Positions 34,342-43,602 of a DNA stretch of 64,000 bases are shown one piece after another; position 1 is the first letter of the stretch; each line of letters begins with the position of its first letter. A model generated the notes under the pieces. The model worked only from the letters and a program-made list of their open reading frames with translations, searched no databases and was not told the DNA's origin. The DNA is from Pseudomonas sp. stari2 (GTDB taxonomy: Bacteria > Pseudomonadota > Gammaproteobacteria > Pseudomonadales > Pseudomonadaceae). The position numbers and the translations under genes are program-made. The stretch lies in contig NZ_CP099760.1 of the NCBI RefSeq assembly GCF_040760005.1, positions 3,901,501 to 3,965,500 of the forward strand. The letters run 5' to 3'.

Positions 34342-35274
34342 TCAGGAAATCGCCTTCGAAGGCTCAAGCTGGCGCTGCGCCAGCCAGATCTCTTCCTGCA
34401 ACCACTGACTGAACGCCTGCAATTGCGGCATCTGCGTCTGTTCCGGGCGGGTCACCAGCCAGTAGGACTGGTGACCCTCGACATGGACGTTATGCACTTG
34501 GGTCAACTGCCCGCTGGCCAGCTCCGAGGCAACCATGTGCCAGTCGGCAATGGTGATCCCCAGGCCATCGACCGCTGCCTGAATCGCCAGATCCAGCAGG
34601 TCGAATTCATAACCGCCTTGGGTATCGACGCCGCTGATGCGCGCCGCGTCGAGCCAGTGTTTCCAGGTCAGGTAGCGCTGATCTTCCCGGGCCAGCACAT
34701 GAAGCAGCGTCAGGCGATTGAGGTCGATGTCCTGCTCGCCGCCCTCCCGCGCATACAGGGTCGGTGCGCACACGGCAATATGCCGCTCCTGAATCAGCAG
34801 TGAACTGTCGAGCCCGTCCCACTCGCCGTCGCCAAAACGGATCGCGCAATCGAGTGTGCTGGTTTCCGCGAGGCTGTCCTGCAAGCGGGTGGTGATGCTC
34901 AGTTCCAGTTCCGGATGCTGCTCGCGCAATCGCCCGAGGCGTGGCATCAACCAGCGGCTGGTGAAGGTGGGCGGCGCGTTGATGTGCAAGCGGTTGGCGT
35001 GGGTTTTCTGCTGGATGCTGCGCACCGTCAGCTCGATCTTGTCGAACGACTGATGCAGCGCCCGCAGCAGAATCTTGCCGGCGCCGGTCAGTTCGAGATG
35101 GTGATGGCGGCGCTCCAGCAGACTCTCGCCGAGCTGTTCTTCCAGCTGCCGCACCTGACGACTGACCGCGCTCTGGGTGACATTGAGCAACTCGGCGGCG
35201 CGGGTGAAGCTGCCGGTGCTGCCAGCCACTTCGAATGCTTTGAGCGCATTCAGGCCGGGCATTTTGCGTTTCAT
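34342..35274 (-). CDS. LysR-type regulator (GcvA-like) of the acid-sugar cluster
   Basis: 310 residues. DNA-binding helix about 10-55 with GSFTRAAELLNVTQSAVSRQVRQLEEQLG, then a GcvA-style effector domain beginning LHINAPPTFTSRWLMPRLG. The start at 35274 is chosen because Met-Lys-Arg-Lys begins the family N-terminus; there is no strong ribosome-binding site. It is oriented with the aldehyde dehydrogenase series downstream and is divergent from a porin gene, so it may regulate both. Confidence 0.88.
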   Translation of the reverse strand: MKRKMPGLNALKAFEVAGSTGSFTRAAELLNVTQSAVSRQVRQLEEQLGESLLERRHHHLELTGAGKILLRALHQSFDKIELTVRSIQQKTHANRLHINAPPTFTSRWLMPRLGRLREQHPELELSITTRLQDSLAETSTLDCAIRFGDGEWDGLDSSLLIQERHIAVCAPTLYAREGGEQDIDLNRLTLLHVLAREDQRYLTWKHWLDAARISGVDTQGGYEFDLLDLAIQAAVDGLGITIADWHMVASELASGQLTQVHNVHVEGHQSYWLVTRPEQTQMPQLQAFSQWLQEEIWLAQRQLEPSKAIS

Positions 35275-35459
35275 ACAAGGCACTCGAAAACCACTGACAA
35301 GGCGCAAAGCATCCCACGACACTGGCGAATTGTCCTACAGGATTTTCTGAGTAACATGCATTCGATGCAGGTTTCCCTGACGTTTTTATCGTTTGTTCTG
35401 CAGCGGGCGGATGGCAAAACTGCGCGGCATCTCTAATAAAAACAATCGAGAGCCGCTCC

Positions 35460-36638
35460 ATGCCCTTCCCTGCATTTTTGCGCCTGCGCACCACCTCCAT
35501 CGCTCTGTTCTGCAGCATTGCCGCCCCGGCCATGGCGGTCCAGGTCACCGACAATCTCGACCTTGGCGGCGCCATTCGTGCCCGTTGGGACGTGGACCCG
35601 GATCGCGACATCCAGAAGTTCGGCCTCGACACGGTGTTCCTCAGCGCCAAGTACAACTCCGACTCGTGGATCGGTGAAGCGCAATACCGCTTCTACGGCC
35701 GCTCCTACCCGTATCAGTACACCAAAAACTACGGCGACATCCGCTTCGCCAAGTTCGCGTGGGTCGGCTACAAGTTCAATCCCGACCAGCAAGTGCAAGT
35801 GGGCCTGAACACCGTGCCGTTCGGTTTGCAGCCGTACTTCGGTAGCACCTTCTACGAAACCCTGGGCAACGTCATCGGCCTGGAAGACGTGCAACAGATC
35901 GGCACCAAATACATCCAGCAAAGCGGCGACTGGAATATCCAGGCCGGCTACTACCTGCGTCCGGCCTGGCAAGGCAAAGGCACTAGCAAAGGCGTGACGT
36001 ATTCGAGCGTGGTGTCCGAAGCCGACAGCTACGTGGCCGACGGCAGCAACAACCAGGAGCGCAACACCGTGGTGCTGCGGGTCGCCAGGTCGCTGGATCT
36101 GGGGCCTTGGAAATCCGAAGTCGGAATCTCCGCCCTGACCTCGACCCTCGAAAACAAAGACACCGACAACGACGGCCGACGCAACGCCGTGGCCGTGCAT
36201 TACCTCGGCAAGAATGGCCCTTGGGGCGTGCAGTTGCAGGCGGCGCGGCAGCAGATGTCGCCACGCAATGCCAGCACCGATGAACTGGTGACGCTCGGCG
36301 GATACGACGGCACTTACAACGTCGCCAGTCGCGGCAATCTGTATGTGGCTGATTTGAGTTACGACGTCGGCGGCAAATATCTGTTCGACCAAGTCAGCGG
36401 GATCAAGCTGTACGCCAACTACAGCGCCTTCGACAAGTCTGCAAGCGGCTTCAAGACGTCCGAGCGAATGATCCTCGGTACCTCATTCTCGGTAAGCAAG
36501 TTGTGGGTCGCGACCGAATGGCTGTTCGGCAAAAACGATCCGTACATCGGGGGCGGCAGCTACACCCAGAGCCTTGGCGCCGGCGGGCTGGATCAGTGGG
36601 AGAACCAGTTATATGTGAACGTCGGGTATTACTTCTGA
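35460..36638 (+). CDS. Outer-membrane porin
   Basis: 392 residues with a signal peptide (RLRTTSIALFCSIAAPAMA, cleavage after about 26). The mature part is full of alternating, aromatic-bounded strands typical of a beta barrel, for example WIGEAQYRFYGRSYPYQYT, GDWNIQAGYYLRPAW and IKLYANYSAFDKS. It ends LYVNVGYYF, with the C-terminal Phe required for BAM-assisted insertion. It resembles the 16-strand specific porins. Being divergent from the LysR gene of the acid-sugar cluster, it likely admits the same substrate. The 5' gap carries GAGCCGCTCC before the ATG. Confidence 0.88.
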   Translation: MPFPAFLRLRTTSIALFCSIAAPAMAVQVTDNLDLGGAIRARWDVDPDRDIQKFGLDTVFLSAKYNSDSWIGEAQYRFYGRSYPYQYTKNYGDIRFAKFAWVGYKFNPDQQVQVGLNTVPFGLQPYFGSTFYETLGNVIGLEDVQQIGTKYIQQSGDWNIQAGYYLRPAWQGKGTSKGVTYSSVVSEADSYVADGSNNQERNTVVLRVARSLDLGPWKSEVGISALTSTLENKDTDNDGRRNAVAVHYLGKNGPWGVQLQAARQQMSPRNASTDELVTLGGYDGTYNVASRGNLYVADLSYDVGGKYLFDQVSGIKLYANYSAFDKSASGFKTSERMILGTSFSVSKLWVATEWLFGKNDPYIGGGSYTQSLGAGGLDQWENQLYVNVGYYF

Positions 36639-36642
36639 CGTT

Positions 36643-36677
36643 AAAAAAAATCGCAGCCAGGGCTGCGATTTTTTTTG
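36643..36677 (+). terminator. Intrinsic terminator after the porin
   Basis: A poly-A arm plus TCGCAGC (36643-36657) pairs with GCTGCGA and eight T's (36662-36676). Confidence 0.92.
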
Positions 36678-36778
36678 CCTGCCCGTTGCGAATTCACCTT
36701 GCATCCGCACCGCCTCGATAGTCAGATAGCCCTCACCCCAAAACAACAATAAACCGCCCGATCCGGAGTCCCGCCTCC

Positions 36779-37654
36779 ATGCGTCAACTGCCCTCGCTCA
36801 ACACCCTGCGCGTGTTCGAAGAAGTCGCCCGTCATCGCAGTTTCAGTCAGGCCGCCATTGGGCTGAACGTCACCCAGGGCGCGGTCAGTCGCCAGATCAA
36901 ACAGCTTGAAGACTACCTCGGCGTGGCGCTGTTCGTGCGCACGCCTCAAGGGCTGTCGCTGACCGAAGCCGGCAGCAATCTTTCCCCGCATCTGGCCGAA
37001 GCCTTCGACCACATCGAACGTTCTCTGCAAGCGGTGCGCGTGCCCAATCTGCGCCAGCGCTTGAAAGTGCTCGCACCGCCGACCTGGGCCACGCGCTGGC
37101 TGTCGCCACACCTGCGCGCATTCTGCCAGCGCTACCCGGACATCAACCTCAGCGTGACCAACCAGATCGGCCACGACAGCCTTACGGAAGTCGATTGCCA
37201 CATCCGCTTCGGCCTTGCGGCTGCGCCCCACTGTGTCAGTCAGTTGTTGGTGATGGAACGCCACATCGCAGTGGCCAGCCCGGAGCTGTTCAACGGCGAT
37301 CAGCCGCCGGATCTGCGGGAATATCCATTGCTGCACATCCTGCACGACGGCAAGCGCTTGAAGGTCTGGGAGAACTGGTTGGCGGCCATGGGCCGGGACG
37401 ACATCGATGCCGGGCAAGGGCTGGAATTCAGCACCCTGGACCAGGTGATCCACACCACGCTGGCCGGCGGCGGTCTGGCGGTGATCGACCGGCAGATGAT
37501 CGAAAAGGAACTGGCCAACGGCAGCCTGCTGCCGATCACCCCGATTGAGGTGATCGGCCCTTATGGCTATTGGCTGGATGTGGCGAATGACAAGCAGGGG
37601 TTGTCGAAGGTGAAGCTGTTTACCGAGTGGCTAGGAGTTGTCAGCAACCCCTGA
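36779..37654 (+). CDS. LysR-type regulator (GcvA-like)
   Basis: 291 residues. The helix-turn-helix reads RHRSFSQAAIGLNVTQGAVSRQIKQLE at about 18-44, and the effector domain begins LKVLAPPTWATRWLSPHL, as in the GcvA subgroup. It is convergent with the MFS carrier gene at 37665 (ten bases apart) and is the nearest regulator to the Fae/aldehyde cluster, a plausible but unproven target. There is no strong ribosome-binding site before the ATG. Confidence 0.88.
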   Translation: MRQLPSLNTLRVFEEVARHRSFSQAAIGLNVTQGAVSRQIKQLEDYLGVALFVRTPQGLSLTEAGSNLSPHLAEAFDHIERSLQAVRVPNLRQRLKVLAPPTWATRWLSPHLRAFCQRYPDINLSVTNQIGHDSLTEVDCHIRFGLAAAPHCVSQLLVMERHIAVASPELFNGDQPPDLREYPLLHILHDGKRLKVWENWLAAMGRDDIDAGQGLEFSTLDQVIHTTLAGGGLAVIDRQMIEKELANGSLLPITPIEVIGPYGYWLDVANDKQGLSKVKLFTEWLGVVSNP

Positions 37655-37664
37655 CCTGTATTCC

Positions 37665-39029
37665 TCAGACGGGCGTGGCGACTTTGCCGACCGGTCCTAC
37701 CCCGACGTCCACCGGACTCTGCGCCTTGCACGCCTGACTCAACGTCAACGACTTGGTCTCCGGCGCCCAGGCCCACGACAGCCACGCACCGATCGCCAGG
37801 ATCGCCGCAAGAATCCCCATCGTCGGGCTCAACCCGATCCCTGCCACACTCACCGGCAACAGGAACGTACTCACCGCCGAGCCCAGACGACTCACCGCCG
37901 TCGCCAGACCAATCCCGCTGGCCCGCACTTCCGTCGGGAAACTTTCCGCCGGGAACACGCCCACCAGATTGCTCACCGCCGACAACACCAGCGTGAACAC
38001 GCCGAACACCAGCACCATCAGCCACGCCGCACTGCCCGGCAACACCGCCAGCAGAAACAACGCTACCGCCAGAATGATGAACGAGTTGATCAGGAACCCG
38101 CGTCGGGTGAACTTGATCGTGCACCAGATGCCGATCAACGCGCCGAGGATCAGGAGCAAGTTGAGCATCAGCTCGGTACCGAAGCCTTCGGCCAGGCCCA
38201 TCTTCTGCAGGATCGACGGCAGGAAGGTGTAGATGGCGAAGTACGGCATGACGATGCAGACGAAGAACAGGCAGTTGAACGCCGTGCGCTTGCGGTATTC
38301 GCGGCTGAACAGCACCGCATAGCCCGAACGGGTTTCGCTGGAGCGGGTTTCATCCAGCTCGACATTGTCGCCCAAGTGTTTTTTAACGATGGCACGGGCT
38401 TCCGCCACCCGACCCTGATTGACCAGCCAGCGCGGCGACTCCGGCGTGCCGATTCGCGCGATCAGAATCAGCGCAGCGGGGACCGCCGACGACGCCAGCA
38501 TCCAGCGCCAGGCATCGTCACCGAGACTGAGCATGGCCGTACCGACGAAGGTCGCTGCAACATAGCCGAAGGTCCAGATCACGCTGAACGAACCCAACAA
38601 CACGCCGCGATGTTTCTTCGGCGCGAACTCGGCGAGCATCGCGTGGCCGACGCTGAAATCCCCGCCCAGACCGATGCCGATCAGCACCCGGCAGAGAAAC
38701 AGGCTCATGGCGGTTTCGACGTAGAACTGCATCACCGAAGCGATAGTGATCAGCACGAAGCTGACCAGGAAGATTTTCTGCCGGCCGACCTTGTCCGAGA
38801 TCCAGCCGAAAAACAGACTGCCGAGAAACAGGCCGATCAGCGCCGATGCGCCGATCAGGCCCTGCCAGAACGCATCGAGCTGCATCTGCGGGCTGAGCAA
38901 GGTGAATGCGATACCGATCAGGCCAAGAATGTAGCCGTCGGTGAAGTGCGCGCCGAAGGTCAGGCCAGCAATCTTGATGTGGAAGCGCCCGATGGGCAGG
39001 TCATCGATCTTTGCGGGTTGAGCGGACAT
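37665..39029 (-). CDS. MFS metabolite:proton symporter
   Basis: 454 residues, twelve helices. GWISDKVGRQKIFLV is the loop 2-3 MFS signature and GIGLGGDFSVGHAMLAEFAPKKHRG the loop 4-5 motif of the sugar/metabolite:H+ symporter group, with GTPESPRWL after helix 6. Relatives carry dicarboxylates, aromatic acids or sugars. Met at 39029 has GGAG six bases upstream; a more distal Met at 39041 overlaps that site and is less likely. It is the last gene of the Fae cluster, separated from the aldehyde dehydrogenase by a hairpin. Confidence 0.9.
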   Translation of the reverse strand: MSAQPAKIDDLPIGRFHIKIAGLTFGAHFTDGYILGLIGIAFTLLSPQMQLDAFWQGLIGASALIGLFLGSLFFGWISDKVGRQKIFLVSFVLITIASVMQFYVETAMSLFLCRVLIGIGLGGDFSVGHAMLAEFAPKKHRGVLLGSFSVIWTFGYVAATFVGTAMLSLGDDAWRWMLASSAVPAALILIARIGTPESPRWLVNQGRVAEARAIVKKHLGDNVELDETRSSETRSGYAVLFSREYRKRTAFNCLFFVCIVMPYFAIYTFLPSILQKMGLAEGFGTELMLNLLLILGALIGIWCTIKFTRRGFLINSFIILAVALFLLAVLPGSAAWLMVLVFGVFTLVLSAVSNLVGVFPAESFPTEVRASGIGLATAVSRLGSAVSTFLLPVSVAGIGLSPTMGILAAILAIGAWLSWAWAPETKSLTLSQACKAQSPVDVGVGPVGKVATPV

Positions 39030-39081
39030 ATTCGTCTCCAATTGTTGTTATTGACGGAGAAACGGAAAGCGCTGGGAGAAA

Positions 39082-39105
39082 CCTGCGGGAGCAAACTCCC
39101 ACAGG
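39082..39105 (-). terminator. Hairpin between aldehyde dehydrogenase and MFS genes
   Basis: CCTGCGGGAG (39082-39091) pairs with CTCCCACAGG (39096-39105) with one mismatch. It lies between two genes transcribed in the same direction, so it may lower expression of the carrier or stabilise the upstream mRNA. Confidence 0.5.
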
Positions 39106-39117
39106 ATTCGGGGTGGT

Positions 39118-40551
39118 CTATAGACCGCCCATCAACAGGTATTTGATCTCCAGATAGTCATCCAGACCGTACTTCGAACCTTCACGCCCAAGGCCCGATT
39201 CCTTGATGCCACCGAACGGCGCCACCTCCGTGGAGATGATCCCTTCGTTGATGCCGACCATCCCGGCCTCCAGCCCTTCGGCCATGCGCCAGACCCGGCC
39301 GATGTTGCGGCTGTAGAAATACGCCGACAAGCCGAACGGCGTATCGTTGGCCCGCGCCAGCACCTCGGCCTCGTCCTTGAAACGGAAGCACGCGGCCACC
39401 GGGCCGAAGGTTTCGTCCTGGGCGATCAGCATGTCGCCGTTGGCTTCGGTGAGGATGGTCGGCTCGTAGAACGTGCCGCCCAAGGCATGACGACGGCCGC
39501 CGCACAACAGCGTGGCGCCCTTCTCCAGCGCATCGCTCACGTGGGCTTCAACCTTGGCCAGCGCAGCGGCATTGATCAGCGGACCTTGCTCAGTCTCGCC
39601 GTCCAGCGCGCTGCCCACGCGCATCGCCGCCACGGCTTCGGCGAGTTTGCCGGTGAAGGCTTCGTAGACACCGTCCTGAATGAAGAAGCGGTTGACGCAC
39701 ACGCAGGTCTGCCCGGTGTTGCGGAATTTCGAGGCCATTGCGCCCTTCACGGCCGCATCGATGTCGGCATCGTCGAAGACAATGAACGGCGCGTTGCCGC
39801 CCAGTTCCAGCGAGACCTTTTTAAGGGTGTCGGCAGCCTGGCGCATCAGCAATTTGCCGGTGCGGGTCGAGCCGGTGAACGACAGCTTGCGCACCACGCT
39901 GGATGCTTGCAGCGCGCCGCCGATGGCCACCGCGTCGCCGGAGACGATGTTGAATACACCGGCCGGAATCCCGGCCTGCTCGGCCAGCACCGCCAGGGCG
40001 AACGCCGACAGCGGGGTTTCTTCCGACGGTTTGAGGATCATCGTGCAACCCGCCGCCAGCGCCGGGCCGACCTTGCGGGTGACCATCGCCAGCGGGAAGT
40101 TCCACGGTGTGATCGCCGCAACCACACCGATGGCCTCCTTGGTCACGATGATCCGCGCATCGGCCTTGTGGCTCGGGACCACATCGCCATAGGCACGCTT
40201 GGCTTCTTCACCGAACCACTCGAGAAAACTCGCGGCGTAGACCACCTCGCCCTTGGCTTCGGCCAGCGGTTTACCCTGCTCGCGGCTGAGCAGGGTCGCC
40301 AGATCCTGCTGGTTGGCGAGCATCAGATCGCTCCAGCGTTTCAGGCGCTGACTGCGCTCTTTGGCGGTGAATTTGCGCCAGGCCGGCAAGGCACGATTGG
40401 CCGCCTCGATAGCGAGGTTGGTTTCCTCGGCACCAGCCTTTTGCACGTCGGTGATCAACTCACCGTTGGCCGGGTTGCGCACCGGGTAAGTGGCGCCGCC
40501 CTGGCCCCACTGACCGTCGATAAAGTTGCCGTGACGGATCAACTCGCTCAT
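39118..40551 (-). CDS. NAD(P)-dependent aldehyde dehydrogenase (GabD-like)
   Basis: 477 residues, close to GabD (482). Nucleotide and active-site motifs: TPWNFPLAMVTRKVGPALAAG, LKPSEETPLSAFAL, LELGGNAPFIVFDDAD (general base Glu) and FRNTGQTCVCVNRF (catalytic Cys, with another Cys two residues on, as in GabD). FGGIKESGLGREGSKYG closes the protein. GabD-type enzymes oxidise succinate semialdehyde, but in this cluster with an aldo/keto reductase and Fae the substrate may be another aldehyde. Its start overlaps the upstream reductase stop by four bases, so the two are translationally coupled. Confidence 0.9.
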   Translation of the reverse strand: MSELIRHGNFIDGQWGQGGATYPVRNPANGELITDVQKAGAEETNLAIEAANRALPAWRKFTAKERSQRLKRWSDLMLANQQDLATLLSREQGKPLAEAKGEVVYAASFLEWFGEEAKRAYGDVVPSHKADARIIVTKEAIGVVAAITPWNFPLAMVTRKVGPALAAGCTMILKPSEETPLSAFALAVLAEQAGIPAGVFNIVSGDAVAIGGALQASSVVRKLSFTGSTRTGKLLMRQAADTLKKVSLELGGNAPFIVFDDADIDAAVKGAMASKFRNTGQTCVCVNRFFIQDGVYEAFTGKLAEAVAAMRVGSALDGETEQGPLINAAALAKVEAHVSDALEKGATLLCGGRRHALGGTFYEPTILTEANGDMLIAQDETFGPVAACFRFKDEAEVLARANDTPFGLSAYFYSRNIGRVWRMAEGLEAGMVGINEGIISTEVAPFGGIKESGLGREGSKYGLDDYLEIKYLLMGGL

Positions 40552-41582
40552 GCCACCGCCCCCTGCAACGTGAAGCGCTCATTCCCCGGACGGGCCGTGC
40601 GCAGGATGCGTTTGCCGGCGGTGTAATCGTTGATCACATCGCACGGGGTGTAGTTGCGTTCCAGCTCGTGCAGCTCTTCCGCATCGAGTTTTGTTTCCAA
40701 CGCCGCCAGTGCGCTGTCGAACTGCGCCGTGGTGTCGGCGCCGACCAGCATGCAGTCCACGCCCGGATGATTGGCGACCCAGGCCTGAGCGATCTGCGCG
40801 TTCGACACGCCACGGGCACGGGCCACGCGCTGCACCGAATGAGCGATTTCGAAAGAGGCTTCGTCGCTGTACATCTGCTGGGTGAAGAAGTCGGTCTGGT
40901 TGCGGGTCGATTGCACGTCACCGGTCAACAGACCACGGGCCAGCGGACTGAACACCGACACGCCGATGCCCTGATCGCGGCAGAACGGAATCATCTCGCG
41001 CTCTTCTTCGCGGTAAGCGCAGTTCAGTTGCAGCTGCATGTTGATCGGCTTGACCCAACCGTTGCGCTCGCAGGCCATGAGGATTTTCGCCAGTTGACCG
41101 GTGAGCATGGTCGAGACGCCGATGTAACGCGCCTTGCCGGAACGCACGATGTCGTTCAGTGCGCCCATGGTTTCTTCGACCGGGGTGTTCACATCGAAAT
41201 AATGCAGCATGAACACATCGACATAATCCATGTCCAGACGCTTCAGCGAGGCATCGATGCTGTCCATGATGTGCTTGCGCGAATGGCCGCTGGCATTGAT
41301 TGCGTTGCGGGTGCCGTAGCCGACCTTGGTGGTGATCACCAGGTCTTCGCGACGGGCCAGACGCTTGACAATGCGCCCCACCACTTCCTCGCCGACACCG
41401 GCGGAATAGAAGTCCGCCAGGTCAATGAAGTTCACACCGTTGTTGAGGGCGTGGGCGACGATCGGCTCGCTTTGTTTTTCATTGAAGATCCACGGCTTCC
41501 AGTCCGGGGTGCCCATGTTCATGGTACCCAGGCACAGGCGGGAGACTTGCAGGCCGGAGTTGCCCAAACGAATGTATTGCAT
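40548..41582 (-). CDS. Aldo/keto reductase
   Basis: 344 residues. The AKR tetrad can be traced: Asp and Tyr in FIDLADFYSAGVGEEVVG, Lys in LVITTKVGYGT, His in VFMLHYFD. SPLARGLLTGD and QIAQAWVANHPGVDCMLVGAD form the NADPH-binding end. It reduces an aldehyde or ketone, or runs in reverse. Met at 41582 is set by GAGGT eight bases upstream. The stop is coupled to the aldehyde dehydrogenase gene, and its start follows the Fae gene by ten bases, so all three form one operon. Confidence 0.9.
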   Translation of the reverse strand: MQYIRLGNSGLQVSRLCLGTMNMGTPDWKPWIFNEKQSEPIVAHALNNGVNFIDLADFYSAGVGEEVVGRIVKRLARREDLVITTKVGYGTRNAINASGHSRKHIMDSIDASLKRLDMDYVDVFMLHYFDVNTPVEETMGALNDIVRSGKARYIGVSTMLTGQLAKILMACERNGWVKPINMQLQLNCAYREEEREMIPFCRDQGIGVSVFSPLARGLLTGDVQSTRNQTDFFTQQMYSDEASFEIAHSVQRVARARGVSNAQIAQAWVANHPGVDCMLVGADTTAQFDSALAALETKLDAEELHELERNYTPCDVINDYTAGKRILRTARPGNERFTLQGAVA

Positions 41583-41592
41583 GGCGTGGACC

Positions 41593-42105
41593 TCAGGCTT
41601 TTGGCGTGTAGAAAGGGTTGCTGATGTGGTTGACCACATCTTTGAGCTGCGCGGTTTCCGGCTTGCCGGTCAGGGCGGCGCGGATCGCGGTGCGGCAGGC
41701 GTTGTAGTTGTTCAGGTAGACCGCATCGAGGTCATCGCAGGCCGGGTTGACCCAGTTGGCGGTGACGATGGCCCACTCGTCTTCGGCTTCCGGCGGCAGC
41801 TTGCCGTCGAGCAGCGCTTCGAGCACAGCCTTGGCGATACCGGCCTGGGAAGCGCCCCACGTTGCGTTGCCGTGCAGGTCGCTGCTGATCGCAGCCTTGT
41901 TGACGTACAGGGTCATCGGCTTGACCGGAATGTTCGGCTGGGCGATCACCATGAACGGGCAATGGCCCTGGCTCGGCGAAGCCAGGCTGTTGGCAAACGC
42001 CAGCCCCGCCGGGCCATTGCGCGGGCCGATCAGGATGTTGATGTGCGCGGCGTTCACGCCCGGGCCTTCGAAACCTTCACCGATGTACAGGTCGAGTTCT
42101 TTCAT
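41593..42105 (-). CDS. Formaldehyde-activating enzyme (Fae) homologue
   Basis: 170 residues with the Fae fold. The N-terminal block GEGFEG...NAAHINILIGPRNGPAG matches Fae of methylotrophs, including the His (residue 21) proposed as the catalytic acid. PNIPVKPMTLYVNK and the later GIAKAVLEALLDGKLPPEAEDEW and NYNACRTAIRAAL also fit. True Fae condenses formaldehyde with tetrahydromethanopterin, a cofactor not expected in Pseudomonas, and none of its synthesis genes appear here. The homologue may trap another aldehyde or use another pterin. It is first in an operon with an aldo/keto reductase and an aldehyde dehydrogenase, so aldehyde handling is likely. A 291-base leader or promoter region precedes it. 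Confidence 0.85.
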   Translation of the reverse strand: MKELDLYIGEGFEGPGVNAAHINILIGPRNGPAGLAFANSLASPSQGHCPFMVIAQPNIPVKPMTLYVNKAAISSDLHGNATWGASQAGIAKAVLEALLDGKLPPEAEDEWAIVTANWVNPACDDLDAVYLNNYNACRTAIRAALTGKPETAQLKDVVNHISNPFYTPKA

Positions 42106-42354
42106 CAGTCATTACTCTTTGCGATGCAGAGGGATTTTTTGGGGGTGATCGACAGCTCACGCAGACCGAATAGCCAACGGGATCAATAACGGACGTGGGG
42201 AGACGCGAAGGGAGAATCGGGACATGGCTGCAAACGCTCTCTGGTTGTTATTGATGAGCTGTGTTTGCGATTTTTTAACACCGGGCATCGGGGCACCCGT
42301 AACCATTAAAAATCATGGGGCAATGACTTTTAGTCATAGCCTTTTGTGGTGGCG

Positions 42355-42383
42355 AAAAAATCCCGCTCGAAAGCGGGACTTTT
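42355..42383 (-). terminator. Intrinsic terminator of the NDH-2-like gene
   Basis: TCCCGCT (42361-42367) pairs with AGCGGGA (42372-42378), loop CGAA, with a T run on the minus strand beyond it (42360-42355). Confidence 0.8.
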
Positions 42384-42396
42384 CGGACTGCGCCGG

Positions 42397-43602
42397 TTAC
42401 GCGACGACGGGGATCATCGGATCAGCAGCCGCCAGCGCGATGGCACGGTCAGCGGCCGGCGGGTAGATCCACTGAGTGTTGATCTGGGTCTTGAGCGATT
42501 TGCCCTCCTCCTTGACCAGTTTCACCTGACGATCCCAGCCTTCTGTGTACACAGCGCCCCAGGCGCCGAGGTCGAGGCAGGTCACGTATTTCGGCTGACT
42601 GTATGGCGTCGGGTCGACACCCAGAATCTGCGCCGCGACGTTGTTGCCGGCATGTCGGCCGAGGGAAATCGCATGCTGGCAGGTCATCAGGGCGAAGTTG
42701 CCGATATCGTCGGTGGCCGCATAAGCCACGTCACCGGTGGCGAAGATATCGTCCTGACCGATGACTTTCAGGTGTGCATCAACATGCAGGCGCCCCTGAC
42801 GATCACGTTCGGCTGGAATCTGCTCGGTCAGGGAGCTGGCGCGTACGCCGGTAGTCCAGACCACGGTTTTTGCCTCGATGCGCTGGCCGTCCGACAGGGT
42901 CACGCCGTTTTCATCGACGGACAGCACCGACACACCCAGTCGCCATTCGACGCCCAACTCAGTGCTCGCTTCGGCAATCGACACGCTGATGGCTTCGCCC
43001 ATGGACGCGCCGACTTTCTGCCCACGGTCGACGATGATCACTTGAACCTCAGCCTGATCGCCCAGCACTTCGCGCAGACGTGCCGGCATCTCGGTTGCGG
43101 TTTCGATCCCGGTGAAGCCGCCGCCGGCGACCACTACGGTGTTGCGCGCCTGGCTGGCGGGCTGATCGGCCAGGGACTTGAGGTGGTTTTCCAGGCGAAT
43201 CGCGGCTTCGATCTGGTCAACGTCAAAGGCGTGCTCTGCTACGCCAGGGGCGTCCGGCAGAGCCAGACCACTGCCGGAAGCCAGCACCAGTTTGTCGTAA
43301 TGGAAAACCTGAGCGGCGCCGTTGGCGTCGGTGTAGCCCACGGTCTTGGCGCTCACGTCGATGGTGTTCGCGGCGCCCTTGATGAAGTTGACACCCACCG
43401 CGTCGAACAGATCGCCCAGCGGCGCAGCCAACGTGTGGGCATTCGGCTCGTAGAAACGCGGACGTACACGCAGTTCTGCCTGCGGAGCCAGCACGGTGAC
43501 GTCGATGTTGTCCCGATTGTGAATATCCACCAGACGTGTGGCGCTCAACGCCGTCCACATGCCACCGAAACCTGCGCCGATTACCAGAATGTGCTGTTTC
43601 AT
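42397..43602 (-). CDS. Type II NADH dehydrogenase-like flavoprotein
   Basis: 401 residues. FAD fold ILVIGAGFGGMW at 5-16, NAD fold TVVVAGGGFTGIETATEMP near 160-178, and the C-terminal flavin contact IFATGDVAYA near 290. Order and length fit NDH-2/pyridine nucleotide-disulfide oxidoreductases that lack a redox disulfide and reduce quinones. No C-terminal membrane helix is obvious. Met at 43602 has GGAG six bases upstream. It is divergent from an Rrf2 regulator, whose Fe-S type sensor could link its expression to redox state. Confidence 0.88.
   Translation of the reverse strand: MKQHILVIGAGFGGMWTALSATRLVDIHNRDNIDVTVLAPQAELRVRPRFYEPNAHTLAAPLGDLFDAVGVNFIKGAANTIDVSAKTVGYTDANGAAQVFHYDKLVLASGSGLALPDAPGVAEHAFDVDQIEAAIRLENHLKSLADQPASQARNTVVVAGGGFTGIETATEMPARLREVLGDQAEVQVIIVDRGQKVGASMGEAISVSIAEASTELGVEWRLGVSVLSVDENGVTLSDGQRIEAKTVVWTTGVRASSLTEQIPAERDRQGRLHVDAHLKVIGQDDIFATGDVAYAATDDIGNFALMTCQHAISLGRHAGNNVAAQILGVDPTPYSQPKYVTCLDLGAWGAVYTEGWDRQVKLVKEEGKSLKTQINTQWIYPPAADRAIALAAADPMIPVVA

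Noticed and set aside
39082..39105. REP element
   Set aside because: Only a single simple stem is present; no repeated pairs of such palindromes occur in the window.
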